Source of the DNA: Lineus longissimus
Lineage: Eukaryota; Nemertea; Pilidiophora; Heteronemertea; Lineidae
Length of the DNA stretch: 64,000 nucleotides
Assembly (NCBI RefSeq): GCF_910592395.1
Contig: NC_088317.1
Span: 14,136,001 to 14,200,000 of the forward strand
Reading direction: 5' to 3'
Shown here: positions 42,208-53,572 of the stretch, one piece after another
Numbering within the stretch: the stretch's first letter is position 1
Layout: every line of letters starts with the position of its first letter
Notes under the pieces: model-generated
The model's database searches: none
What the model was told of the DNA's origin: nothing
Seen by the model: the letters and a program-made list of their open reading frames with translations, nothing else
Program-made: the position numbers and the translations under genes

Positions 42208-44783
42208 GAGACGTCTTCCCCCCCCCCCCCCCGATTTGGAGACTCGTTTGGGTAAAGAAATAGTTTTCAAATTTTCCCTGGCTTCAAGGGATATCCCGAC
42301 ATGCAAAAGTGATACCCTCTTCGAAACCCTGCTCACTAGTAAATGATTGTCGTCTGAATGGTATACCGGCGTGTTTATCAAAGTGACTGTTTCGTAGACG
42401 ACTCGACCAAAACAACTAAGCATCTCCCATACGGAAAAAATACGGAGAAGCCACAGTGAATCTGTCGTGCTGGCTGCCTACTACACTGCTAACTGTTGAA
42501 AACAGGTAATAGTGTGTTGGACTCCCCGTCAGTGCATCTGCTGAATGTCTGAATCATCTTGTTTTGGCAGAGACGCAACATCAATTTTTTTCTGAGATTT
42601 GATATCAGTTTGAAGCATAGCAAAAATCAGTGCCACCTATTGGGATGCTGACTATATTTCCGTTAGTCCAGGTAACCTTGACCCTATCCGCCACGTAGCG
42701 GAGGGTCGAGGAGGCCTCGTTGATTAACCTGAGGCGAGCCATACATTTTCGGTGCATACAGTGGATGTATTGCAATACCGAGCGCTCTGGTATTGAAGAT
42801 TATTCACTTGGATCGAGGTTAATACCCATCCAAAGGAAAAACACGTGACCGGACACCGGAAACTTATGCCCCCGAATCGAGTTCATGACGAGTGAATGCC
42901 GTCAAGTACCAGTCTCTGTAATGAGTGAATGGAGGAGACTGGTGAAAGAGTCTATATTTCCGTGGCAAAGTACGAATGCTTTTATCGTTATGAGTACGGT
43001 AAGGTGCTTACTTCCATAAAACAAACGTTCCCGCAAATATAGTTGCTCATAAACCGCAGGATTCACATTATAAGAATCTATCACCTCTAAAGCTGATCAC
43101 TGAGATAATTTTGGTTCATCAGTTGCCTATTAGGTGGCAGGACTGAAGGAAGCCTTTCAAGCCTCCTAGTAGTCAAAAGATGAACTAATTTTTTTTGCTC
43201 TTTGTATTGGATATTCTCATGATTAAAAGACAAAACAAATGTAATGTATATCCGGTTAAGGTAGTACAGAACTTATTTTTTGTGTGAACCTTTTATTGAT
43301 ATGTGACGTGTTCACCTCATTCGTCGTGATACGAGAATTGTTACTTTGGGCCCGAAATGTTGTCAGGAAGGAGAGAATTTAGGATTTCGCCCACGGCCTA
43401 TAACTATTATTAACGATACGAGTCTTCTGACACATTAAGTAAGAATCCGTGTAGGCCACTATCATTGAGGACACCCAGATAAATATTGGTACATATTATG
43501 TAGCCACCAAGTGCCCCGAAAAACGATAATCCAGTGGCTAAGTCGCAGCGTGATATTAATCTCTGGATGCACTCCCCACCCAGATAGAGAAATTGGATTT
43601 TTCGTACCCGTTATTCTGGAAACGCATTCTTTCTGGACACAGGTCGTAATCGTGTCAAAGGTTCAACATCAATATAACAACTTGTTCATGTGATGCTTTT
43701 GGAAAGGAGAAGTCTATTGATTCACTTATCAGTGATCCGTTATTTCTGCCAGTGTCAACTATGTCATTTTGTATCGCCGATAACAGCTACATGTACTATG
43801 TCACATTCAATCGAAACGCTCAATCAATTTCAATGTAGAGTCATGCCATCCGACACAAAGCCCAATGGAACATATTTGTCTACGCTCAGCCAAATATTCC
43901 ACGAAAAGGTGATACAGACACAGACAAAATATACCTTTCATGCCTAGTTGACTGCAACTTCAAATGCAAAATGCCAGTCTATATACACATGCCTCATTTG
44001 GTAGTCTGCATGTATTTAGTTAGCACACGGACCAGCGCAGAAAAAAACAATATTTGTTTATTTGTTTAACATTTGCCTTGCGGGCGGATTAGTCCGGTTT
44101 TTTTTAAATTACAGAGTGATATCATCGCGCGTGCAATGCAACCCTCCTATGTGTGTAGTTTGGTTGGAACACACGCATGTGTTGGTACTGTTCGAATTAC
44201 GCATGTGGCTAGCTAGAATACTTGATACCAGGATATCAACTTACAAGCCACTGGGAGCTTTGCTGGTGATTTGCCTGCAAATCAGCATACATGGAATGCA
44301 TTTGATCTGTGACCGTAATGGCTAGCTAGGACATGGAGTTAGTTTCAGATTGGTATAACTACATTACTTTCCTTTCCTTTCTGTTCATTTTCCTATTTTG
44401 GTGAAGTCACCACTGGTACTTTGGTAAACGACTCAATTTCGGCCAGCGAAACGAAGTTTGTGTATCCATGCGCATATCACTTGAACTTTCATACGTTGTC
44501 GAACAGTATCAGTAGTTTCGTCATGAACGTAGTTCAACATTTGTGTCCCTTTGAAAAACCTAAACAAAAACGGAACACACGTCATTACCTTCGGAAAACG
44601 TGGGGTCGCCAATGTCCCATCGTTTATCCAAATTTAACATTCTGAATTTGTGCCCATCCATTTCTTCAATCTTTAGAAACGGTCTACGATTGGGTATTAT
44701 TTGCTGCCCATACACTTTCAGAACTCTTTACTTTTAGAAGTAATTGGGTATCTCAGTTGTTTCTGTGTAACTCATCGGCATTC

Positions 44784-45770
44784 ATGATCAACAACCACAG
44801 GCCTTTTGTGATGGGCTCTACGCAACAACAAAGATTTGAGCAGCTGGGTGATTTTTGGGAATGGCGGCTTCAGAAGGCGTTGCCTATCTATGCCGCTCCC
44901 GTTATCGTTACAGTCGGCTCGATATTCAATACTCTGACCATAACAGTCCTGCTTGGGCGGAAATTTGGGAAATCTTCGACTAGAATTCTCCTCATATCAC
45001 TCGCCGTGATTGATACAATTGTCCTGTGGACATACGCACACGTCTGGATAGAGACTGTTTTCGGATTAACTCTCTGGATGGTCTCTGCAGCATTCTGCCC
45101 GATACATTATTTCTCTACCTACCTATTCGCTGACTTGGCGAGTTGGAGTGTGATGCTACTAACAGTGGAACGCATGATCTCAGTATCCTTCCCCATAAGG
45201 GCCAGATTGATATGTACTCGAAAATCTACCTGCGTCGTCCTCATTGTTGTGACCACCTTCTTATTTTCTCTCAATGTCCCTTTGCTTTTTATGTTTAGAA
45301 TCGAAAACGGCGAATGTCCTTACCCAAGTGTTTATTTCTGGAATATCATCTGGCAATGGATTGACACGCTTGTTTTCTCTGGAATCCCAGCCTTCGTCAT
45401 AATTGCTTGTAATTGTTCAATTCTGTACAAGGTTGTGAAGAGGCAAAGGAAACGAAAGCATCTACAGAATCAAGGCACCGCTCAAGATGATCAGTCGGCT
45501 CAGTTAACCAGCATGACAAAAATGTTAACTACCGTCAGTGTTATGTTTCTATTATTGACCTTACCAATGACGATATTTGGTGTAACATTTGGGAAGATGA
45601 GGGCGTCACTTAGCTCGAGGCAGTTTGCCGCCATGTCCCTCATGCGCAGTGTTGCGCGTCTGCTCGCCAGTATCAACAACGCGATTAATTTTCTACTGTA
45701 CTGCTTGAGTGGGACCCAGTTCCGGCGGGAAGTTTATAGAATGTTACGAGGAATAAAGGCAACTGGATGA
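44784..45770 (+). CDS. Class A GPCR, tandem copy 3 (328 aa)
   Basis: Almost identical to copy 2. Visible differences are few: MGSTQQ/QLGDFW near the start, PIRARL for PLRARV after TM3, and SSRQF for SLRQF before TM7. All class A landmarks are the same. The start alternatives are 44784 (MINNHR) and 44814 (MGSTQQ, equal to copy 1). AATAAA is at 45944-45949. Downstream similarity to the other units ends near 45965, where an insertion begins, and resumes in diverged form from about 46497. This is therefore the older edge of the array. Confidence 0.9.
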   Translation: MINNHRPFVMGSTQQQRFEQLGDFWEWRLQKALPIYAAPVIVTVGSIFNTLTITVLLGRKFGKSSTRILLISLAVIDTIVLWTYAHVWIETVFGLTLWMVSAAFCPIHYFSTYLFADLASWSVMLLTVERMISVSFPIRARLICTRKSTCVVLIVVTTFLFSLNVPLLFMFRIENGECPYPSVYFWNIIWQWIDTLVFSGIPAFVIIACNCSILYKVVKRQRKRKHLQNQGTAQDDQSAQLTSMTKMLTTVSVMFLLLTLPMTIFGVTFGKMRASLSSRQFAAMSLMRSVARLLASINNAINFLLYCLSGTQFRREVYRMLRGIKATG

Positions 45771-47551
45771 GAACAAAGAAGCATTAGGCCAAGTACAGAA
45801 ATATATTTCGAGATGTTATATATCATCATTTAGAGGAGTTATCTTATGTTAGTATGTATTGGAAGGCATTTATGCTGTCCTTTTCAGTTCGTGGTGTACG
45901 GACAAATATTGCCTTGAGGTGCGTCAGCGATTCTTCTACAATCAATAAAATATGTATCCCGCCCCGATTTAGCATACTGACTCTCATGCCTGTTTACTCG
46001 GGATCCACAAACCCATGACGGATTCCATCGATTTCCTGTTTTCTCGCCACGCTCTCAGTGCGTGGTCCAATCACAGCGCTGATAAGAAAATTTAAAGAGG
46101 GCAAAGGTCAGCGCCGATCGCATGGTACCTAACCTCGTCGCCTGTATTAGCATCGGTCCAACTAATGCAATTGTTATCGTGTTTTTAGAACCTCGTTTAT
46201 AACTAATGGGCACAGTGTTGTCAGCAGAAATTAGTAAAGATGCCAGTGAAGACGATTTTGCGAATTTAGGGAGAGAAATAGCTGATTTATCTACCTGTCC
46301 CCTCTGCGCCATGTTCTGATTGGTCCAGATTCGAAGCTGTTTTGCCTGGGCTTCTGACCTGACTATCGCTCCTAGAGTAGAACTAAACCAAGGGTGGGAG
46401 GCCAGACAAAAAACAGCTTCTGAGGCGGAAATGTCAAGGTTTTGGGTTAGTGATTTAGCGATCTCAAAACATTGCTGGTCACGATGTGATTTTAAGACTC
46501 GTTTCGGTAAAGAAACATTTTTTGAATTTTACCTGGATTTAAGCAAGTATAGATTAGAAATATAATCTGTACTTTATATCAAGGCATGCGAAAATGATAC
46601 CATCTTCGAACCTCTGCTAAGTAGTCAATGGTTGTCGTCTGTATGCTATACCGGTGTTAATCAAATTCACCATGTCTTACACGACGCGGCCGAAAACAAC
46701 CAAGCATCTCCCATGCGGAAAAAAGTATCCACTCGGAGAAGACACGGTGAATCTGTCATGCTGGCAGCCTACATTGCTCAATGTTAAAAACAGGTAATAA
46801 ATAGTGTGGTGGCCCCCCCCCCCCCCCGTCAGTATATCTGAATATCTGAATCATCTTGTTGTGATAGAGACGCAACATCATTTTGAAGCATATTTAACAT
46901 CAGCGCCACCTACTAATGGGATGACTATATTTCCGTGGCAAAGTAAGAATATTCTACTTTCGTTATGAGTACGGTATTGTGCCTTCAAGTACTTACATAA
47001 AACAATGTAGTTTCTCCCAAAGCCGATTGTGTATACAGTTGCCAACCCCACGCTTTCGCATGAATTCGCTAAAACAATTCAAAATATGTGGGCTGTTTCA
47101 ACCTCGTCCTCACAAATCAGTGTAGTAGAATGGTTTCAATCTTTGGCGCTCCAGTCCCGCTATTTGTATCTTACACGTCTTACACTGTATCTCGTACATT
47201 CACTTGTACATTATAAGTATCTAATGTTATACAATGTACAGGCGCACCTTGCAGAAGCACCGTTCGCGCACGTAGAAAATTTAAGACTGTCGAACAACGT
47301 GGGAGAAAGAAAATATGGAATACCACCGGCATGGCATGCATGGCGAGTTAAATAAACAAGGATATTGATCATACTTCTTCTTTCCTTTCTTTTACTCTAC
47401 ATCCGTGGTATGAGTGAGTTCGGCTCTCCATCTTGGGCAAAAAGTGGTTGTTTGGTGAGCCGGGCTTGCCAAATAGCCTCTTCCTATACTAACATATGTA
47501 CCGAGTGAAAACGACATAAAAACAATTGCAAATGCCACGGAACATGCGTCA
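45771..47551. other. Diverged GPCR spacer with a ~530-bp insertion
   Basis: 46497-46960 is a diverged copy of the spacer at 38505-38935 (GACTCGTTT, CATCTCCCATGCGGAAAAAA, TGTTAAAAACAGGTAATA). About 45965-46496 has no counterpart there and is an insertion without recognised ends or gene. The open frame 47029-47355 has no recognisable domain. Confidence 0.6.
45944..45949 (+). terminator. Poly(A) signal, GPCR copy 3
   Basis: AATAAA in CAATCAATAAAATATG, at the position equivalent to the signals after copies 1 and 2. Confidence 0.6.
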
Positions 47552-48401
47552 CACTCTAAGAACTATTTTATTATTAATAGTAAAAAAGTTACTATTTAAT
47601 GGATTAATATTGCACCCACATAGAAGTAGTAATTTTTACTACTTCAAAGTAGTTAAGATATTTAACCATATAAATGGTAACTTTTTCTACAATTGAATAG
47701 TAATTATTTTACTCTTTTGATGGTTATTTGTGAATAGTTAACTATTCCTGGTGGTTTTGGTTGAACCACATAAATGGTTAAATTTTTACTATTTCTGAGA
47801 GTAGTGGTCGCCATTACTATTCCTTGGTGGTAATTATCTAACATGGGCCGTATTTTGGGGCATTATGATCTTGCTGCATTTTCGTATCCAGCAGTCACAA
47901 CGATCATGGACTTGGACCCCAGTCCAGTGTCTTGAGTCACTTCCATCTTGTCTGAACCCAGACGGAGACGCCACAAGACATCCAGCTGAATCTGTAGTCT
48001 ATCCAGAGCAGGAAGGAAAAGGAAATTATTTTTTGATTCTAACAATTAAAACTTTATTTAATAACAAACATCAACTACATTGTACTATCACATATTTTTG
48101 AATCATAGTGTATAACAGGCTCCCCCCCCCCCATATCACTGTAATAAAAGCAATTGATAACAATGTATTCAAAGTATAAACAAGTTGCGCTCCCTGCTCT
48201 CTAGAAATTCATTGGCTACCTGTCAGTTTCAAGTATTTGCTTCATGGTATAACAATTCAAATAATTTAAAAAAAGATTTATATCACAAAAACCACCTTGT
48301 ACTAAACAAAGCGAATTAACTGTTCTTTCCATATCTGCCTTGGTAAATATAGGTAAAATGAATGTTTTCAAAGTTGGTGTTAGCGTTCATCTTGGGAAGT
48401 T

Positions 48402-50027
48402 TTATAGCTTTTTCTTATCCTCACAAAATCCGTAGTCAAAACTAGTCAATCTATTGTTGATTGTATCGAGAGTGAGGCGGCCTTGGTCAATCCAAGATTT
48501 TAGAGCTAATTTTATCTCAATCAAACAGACTCCTTCCAATAAATCGTGCATGATATCGAACACATGGTTGTCAATAACATGGAAACTGCTGAGATCATTA
48601 AGAGGGCATCTTCTCTTTATCCCCGTCTCGGAAACATTGTTGGTTGTGACATCTTCATCATATGTGGCCCGTGTGCGGCGCAATTCACTCTCTTCCCTGG
48701 TGGCAGTATGGGCGGCATCTCTATGCATGCTGCAATAACGGCATGGAAAGTTTGCTGTGAAACTTTCAGCAAAACCGAAAAGTGTATGGAGTCCAAGATT
48801 GTCACCAGTTGTCTGTCCAAGGGCAATGCTAACTTTCAGCGTTGATGTCGTGTCATCACCATTCTGAACAGTGAGTCCTTCCAACTCGAGGCTCTTCAAA
48901 TCTGGAAGAATATGGCCAACAATAGCATCTATCCCATAGTGTTTTATGTCCTCAGATCGGGCAACAGCCAACAAAAATATATTATCTAAACATGATTGGT
49001 AAACAGGGTGGATATCCTTTATGGTGAAGTAAAACATTCCTAATTTATGGGTACCATTTCCTCGTAACGGATTTGTTGTCTCGAGCTCGTCAAAGTAGAG
49101 AAGAATGTTCACGCAGTCATGATTGCTGAGGCACTGATGAGATTGGTAAAACTCCCCGTCCTTGAAGTCCTTCAGGTCATCACACGTAGCCGTTGCGGAC
49201 CTGTACTGCTCTATCCCATCAAGCACACCATCTTGGTTAAGAACAGCACGTAAAACACCGTTGACTGGTATATACTGGAAACTGTCGTGTGTCTGGGTCT
49301 GTCGAACACCTCCAGTAGCTGCATCACGCTTTGGATTGAAGGCTTCACCAAGTGGAATGGATACAGGGGGAATGTACGTACCTTTATCTGTGAAATACTT
49401 TTCCTGCTTATATTGACTTTCAAAGCCCGCGAATGGAGAACTGGAGTCTTTGAAAATCTTCTTCAAATGTTGAACTTTTTCACATTCTAATTCTACACCA
49501 GTCACCTCCATCACACGCAGCGTTTCATTCTCTAGCATTCCAACGATCTCACTGAACATTTCTGAGGTACATTCAATAATATTTTGTAATGAGGATAATG
49601 GGACATTTGATTTGGCTTTCATTTTACTAACAAAATTGGCGGCAATGGCATGAAGGTCAACAGTAACAGATTCACTTCTACTCTGAGGCTGGGATGTGTT
49701 TTGCTCATAATTCATGCTTTTTCCTGGATCATCTCCATCTGACACTTCATCATCAACGGTATTGTCTAGGGGGGAAACGTCCATTGGGCATTCACCAACA
49801 TCATGGCTTGCAGTGTCAAGTGAAAGAACATGCTTAAGTAGATGTCTTTTATAAGGCCAAGGGGTACTGAAAGTCCGCTGACACCCATCTTCAGCACAGG
49901 CAAAATAATCACTCGAATATACTATTGCATGGTTTGTCCGCAGATGATAAAAAAGATGTTGTAGTCCTTGACAAAAATTGGAACAAACAAAACAGGTAAA
50001 ACGATGACTGCTGCTACTGGTTTCCAT
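48402..50027 (-). CDS. tnp2-like CACTA transposase, 541 aa
   Basis: Starts METSSSSHRF with two Cys/His clusters (CFVCSNFCQGLQHLFYHLRTNH and CAEDGCQRTFSTPWPYKRHLLKH) resembling C2H2 fingers. A linker follows, then the transposase core of animal EnSpm/tnp2-type elements (LGQTTGDNLGLHTLFGFAES, FPCRYCSMHRDAA, HVFDIMHDLLEGVC). The core ends soon after FDYGFCEDKKKL at a stop (48402-48404). Related proteins usually run further, so this copy may be 3'-truncated or lack a last exon. No internal stop is seen. It sits centrally between the inverted ends at 47552 and 52036, and is the best candidate for the element's own transposase. Confidence 0.8.
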   Translation of the reverse strand: METSSSSHRFTCFVCSNFCQGLQHLFYHLRTNHAIVYSSDYFACAEDGCQRTFSTPWPYKRHLLKHVLSLDTASHDVGECPMDVSPLDNTVDDEVSDGDDPGKSMNYEQNTSQPQSRSESVTVDLHAIAANFVSKMKAKSNVPLSSLQNIIECTSEMFSEIVGMLENETLRVMEVTGVELECEKVQHLKKIFKDSSSPFAGFESQYKQEKYFTDKGTYIPPVSIPLGEAFNPKRDAATGGVRQTQTHDSFQYIPVNGVLRAVLNQDGVLDGIEQYRSATATCDDLKDFKDGEFYQSHQCLSNHDCVNILLYFDELETTNPLRGNGTHKLGMFYFTIKDIHPVYQSCLDNIFLLAVARSEDIKHYGIDAIVGHILPDLKSLELEGLTVQNGDDTTSTLKVSIALGQTTGDNLGLHTLFGFAESFTANFPCRYCSMHRDAAHTATREESELRRTRATYDEDVTTNNVSETGIKRRCPLNDLSSFHVIDNHVFDIMHDLLEGVCLIEIKLALKSWIDQGRLTLDTINNRLTSFDYGFCEDKKKL

Positions 50028-50075
50028 GATCCGCTTAGAAGTTATAGTACAAGTATAAACAGTCTACAGGCTTAC

Positions 50076-51721
50076 CTGTAAATGTAATGAGATTAGTTGT
50101 TTTAGTTTCAAACGAATTCCTATCCTCGGCACTAGCTCCCTCAGGGTTGAGTCGTCCAACAAAACTGCAACTTCTTCATCAATACCTTGTTCTGAAATGC
50201 ATGAAATGAGAGATATTTTAAGCATACTTTATAACTTGTTAATTTACAGAACAGAAATAAACATTTAACCGCATTTAACAGTCAATACGAGGGCCTTGTT
50301 GTGAGGAGGTCTTCGGTTGGTGGCTGGATTTGCTCGGAGAGGTTGTTGGCCATGACTCGGTGAGGCGGGAGATGCTCGGAGAGGTTGCAGTTGATTTCAC
50401 GGGCCTGACGGGGTGAAAAAGCGGTCCAACATGTCCAAGCCACAAATAAAGTACACACACATACTATACCTGCGCTGAACATCTCGACCTGTCGAATGTT
50501 TGTTGTTGTTCCCAATATTTCAGTGTTTCCACATAATAGACAACTGTATTGTGTGGAAACACTGAAATATATGGGCATGATGATGGGGAACAACAACGGT
50601 CAACAACAAACATTCGATAGATCATGATGATCATGTAGATAGACCACAGAAAAACTTGTCAACCTATCTTTGTCTGTTCCCAAGCCAAACATAATTATCA
50701 TAATAATGATGATGATATTCAGCTTAACTGTTAATCAGTAGCTAGGCCTAGGCCTACAAAAAAGGCCGAGGGAAACCAGAAAACTGAGAACACTCTCGAG
50801 ACAAAACTGGAAACACTCAAAACATTACACGACAGGCCCATCACGGGGCCCATCATCAGTCACATCTTTTAGTAGAGTAACTAGACTAGGCCTAAATCAA
50901 TCTTAAGTCGACTAAGATCACAGTGATGACAGGGCGACAATACGTCAAGAATTTGACGAATATATCGCCCTTATTCGGCTGTATGCATGGTATGTTTATC
51001 AAATCATGCAGTTATTAGACACGATTAGGCCAGCTGAAAATCTACGGCCGGAAATGCCGGATGTTGTCAGTTCTGAATGGACACTGCGCCACCATGGGTG
51101 AAAAATTGAATTATTGATGACGACATTCTTTGGCGGGATATTTGAATTATCACGGCTGATCTTCCACCAAACTCATTACTGAAGTCACACAGTTCTTTAA
51201 CAGCAAGCATATTCCAAGAAAAATGATTTTTAGAATAATTTACAAGGTGTAGGCCTATTTATTTTTCGATCATAGGGCCTCCTCATGAAATTCATATCGG
51301 CAATTTTTCATGCGGCAAGACAGCCGGCTGCCGCCCGAAGTTTTGTAATTTGTATACTATTTTTAGGTCACCATATTCCTAACTTTGGCTCTCCAATTTG
51401 CCTTGTTACTGGCGAAAAATGATTTCATACATCATCTAAAACATTTCCCGATATGTTTTGAAGCCATAATTCATTTACCAGACCAGATGATTTCGGATTA
51501 TTGAAGGACCAACTTTACGGCGTCCGTCCGTTGCAATGCGGCGGCGGCGGCGGCTGCGCAACTTGAACACGGGCCAAGGGGGCTCAAAGAAATCTTGATT
51601 TTTCTCACTATTGAATGATGAATATATATCTAAATTGCTTTCTGCAGGTGCTGCAGATATTCTTACCTTCAAAAACTGGAATGAGATCTTCCATCCCCCA
51701 TGCTCTTAAATTATTTTCCAT
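50076..51721 (-). CDS. SAM-domain exons inside the CACTA element
   Basis: Exon 1 (51721-51667, ATG first) encodes MENNLRAWGMEDLIPVFE and ends at a strong donor (GAAG/GTAAGA). Exon 2 (50191-50076), after acceptor ATTTCAG, encodes EQGIDEEVAVLLDD and STLRELVPRIGIRLKLKQL and ends LQ/GTAAGC. Joined in phase they form a 57-residue sterile alpha motif domain that is complete in outline (W near the start, E-GID turn, LTEEDL-like STLREL, G-R-KL helix 5). The phase at the end is 0. The next exon is unclear: the tnp2 ORF starts only 48 bp further on, so a very short intron, read-through to a nearby stop, or splicing elsewhere are all possible. A Ser/Pro-rich open stretch (50280-50460) in the intron may be an alternative exon. 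Confidence 0.68.
50492..50617. repeat. Imperfect inverted repeat (hairpin) inside the CACTA element
   Basis: TCGAATGTTTGTTGTTG (from 50492) pairs with CAACAACAAACATTCGA (to 50617), and inside it ATATTTCAGTGTTTCCACA pairs with TGTGGAAACACTGAAATAT around a short loop. It lies in the intron between the two SAM exons. Confidence 0.85.
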
Positions 51722-52056
51722 CCTGATTGTTTTCGGTTGAAGTTGCACGTCTTGAACTTGAAGCGGGAAAAAAGATGGCGGCGCTTCTAAATTACCGTCT
51801 GCGCACAGGAGGCTCTTTGATTGGTCGAGGCGTTTACTACCAAAGTAGTAAATTGTAGAAATAGACACTTTTGATTGGTCGATTCAATTAACTACACCCA
51901 AACAGTAAATTGTACATACTAAACAACTACGAAAGTAGTAATCAGAACCTCTGATAATTATTTAAGTAGTAATATGACGTTAACTTCTCAAAATAGTAAA
52001 TGAAATAACTACTTTTAGCCCCAATTTTTTAGAGTGCATGGAATTCCTTTAAAAAA

Positions 52057-52594
52057 TGCCAGCTGTTATGGTAATATTTTTATTCATTATTTTAATATTA
52101 TTATTCTTCCAATTTTTATTTCCTTTTGACAGTGCCTGGAATTGCCCATTTTTTTCTTCCATATAACCATTAATGCCGGACTACTTCGAGAAATCATGTA
52201 AAATTTTATTCGCTGTACACTGAACAATACATAGATGTACAGGGCGTATGAATACATACATTGCTTTTTCACATGAAAATATCGCTACCTAACAACAACC
52301 AGGCTGAGGAATTAATGCGAGCATAGTTCCCAAATGATTGAGTTGTCGCATAGAGTTGTCGATGTAATTATATCTGGGGAGATTGTAAATATTCTGCACT
52401 AATTGTAGAATGCTTTTTTGCCATGATACTATCTGTAATTTTGATGTGGTTGGGAACATTTTAACGTCAACAATCCAATGATCTCCGCCCCCCCCCCCCC
52501 CCCCCCCAGCGAAGCTCCCAGGCCGACAGGCCTCTAGTTAAAATCTGAATCATAAGTATAATGAATCGAAAAATTATTTCCATAACAGCTGGCA
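52057..52594. mobile_element. MITE, TGCCAGCTGTTATGG family, long copy
   Basis: TGCCAGCTGTTATGGTAAT at 52057 is matched by its reverse complement (ATTTCCATAACAGCTGGCA) ending at 52594. The inside is AT-rich with a C-run (about 52488-52507) and no ORF. It begins 20 bp past the CACTA terminus. Confidence 0.7.
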
Positions 52595-52924
52595 CAAACA
52601 TTAACAAGTTTTGTTCATTGGATAACCACTTACTAAAAGCCCGATACTAGTACGTTCCGACAGTTGCATTTTTGCTCGCAAGCAAGGCTGCTCCGACTGT
52701 TTAAGGTAAGCACTTCTGTACTTCCACGCCGTGTATCACGTACAACATAGAATAGCAAGGACCTAAAATATACCTCTTCCCCGATGAGCATTACATTGCA
52801 TCTGCTTGCAGGCCCAGAATATCATGTTTAACGGTACTCAATTAAAATGACCTCAAGTGGCAGGATGAGTAATAAACCAAGTTTGCCCATACGAGAAATG
52901 GCTCAAAGCCAAAGTCAGAATTAA

Positions 52925-53569
52925 AGGCCTGTTTCCACCAAAACCGCTGCGACCGACAGAGCGATCATCACGACGAGTTTGTCGATTTACAGTTCCCACC
53001 GAATACGAGAAATCTCGCAAGTAATCGCAACAAGACATCCGAAGTGTTTTTGCAAATGGCTGACATGCAAGAAACGAAGTTGAAATAGATGAGATTTTGG
53101 CCTTGTATCTTTGTACCAGGACAAGAAATCGAAAGAGGCAGCATGGAATATGGGTTCATGATATATTCCAGAAGAGAAAGAAATACTGGGAGTATCATCA
53201 GCTTGTGAGAGAACTTTATTCGTACGAAGACAAGTTTCACCAGTATTTCCGTATGAGTACACGTCAATTTGGAGAGATCCTGAACTTGATTGAGGGAGAC
53301 TTGATGAAAGAAGATACGAACTATCGGGAAGCTATGCCACCGAAAGAAAGAACGAACATTCTGATTGGTACCCGTGCGGGTAATCGCATTAAAATCAGTC
53401 TGAAAGTGATTTCCAGCGATGGTCGGAGCGGCTGACGCAATTTGACTGAATCGCACTGTACTGGTGGAAACTGTTATTGGGTAATCCATGAAAGTGATCC
53501 TCTGCGACCGTCGCAACGGCAAACGGATCGCAAATCGCTGCGATAACCGCGTTCGGTGAAAACAGCCCT
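52925..53569 (+). mobile_element. PIF/Harbinger-type deletion derivative, 645 bp
   Basis: Left end AGGCCTGTTTCCACC and right end (inverted) AGGGCTGTTTTCACC are flanked by TAA on both sides (52922-52924 and 53570-53572), the standard 3-bp Harbinger target. Weaker inverted similarity continues inward (CGCTGCGA and GCGATC words). It contains the 5' part of a transposase only. Confidence 0.8.
53059..53435 (+). pseudogene. Harbinger transposase N-terminal fragment
   Basis: A start at 53059 (MADMQETK) is followed by a one-base frame change near 53080, then IDEILALYLCTRTRNRKRQH, WVHDIFQKRKKYWEYHQLVR, YFRMSTRQFGEIL, and DTNYREAMPPKERTNILI. This is the N-terminal region of HARBI1-like transposases (W-VHPI-RRR-GEFH, F-YFRMS, I-DTN-R-AI-PEERL). 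The sequence then turns into the right terminal region and the DDE core is missing. The overlapping minus-strand frame of 211 codons is its antisense shadow. Confidence 0.75.
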
Positions 53570-53572
53570 TAA

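Larger units (their letters stand above)
38279..45770 (+). repeat. Tandem segmental duplication carrying GPCR copies 2 and 3, 3746-bp period
   Basis: The three GPCR stop codons lie at 38278, 42024 and 45770, exactly 3746 bp apart. The spacer 38279-41010 is nearly identical to 42025-44756, with small indels (C-run length, ATT at about 43498, ACAG at about 43922). Two units are therefore recent duplicates, while the outer flanks (before copy 1, after copy 3) are clearly more diverged. The spacers hold no other recognised gene. Confidence 0.92.
47552..52036 (-). mobile_element. CACTA/EnSpm-like DNA transposon, 4485 bp
   Basis: The ends are CACTCTAAGAA (47552) and TTTTTTAGAGTG (to 52036), short inverted termini of CACTA type. 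Both subterminal regions (47560-47800 and 51830-52015) are packed with AGTAGTAA/TTACTA/AGTAAA words in both orientations, as is usual for transposase-binding subterminal repeats of this group. The target duplication is not clear (TCA left, CAT right). It encodes, on the minus strand, a tnp2-like transposase and a SAM-domain segment. Confidence 0.8.
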
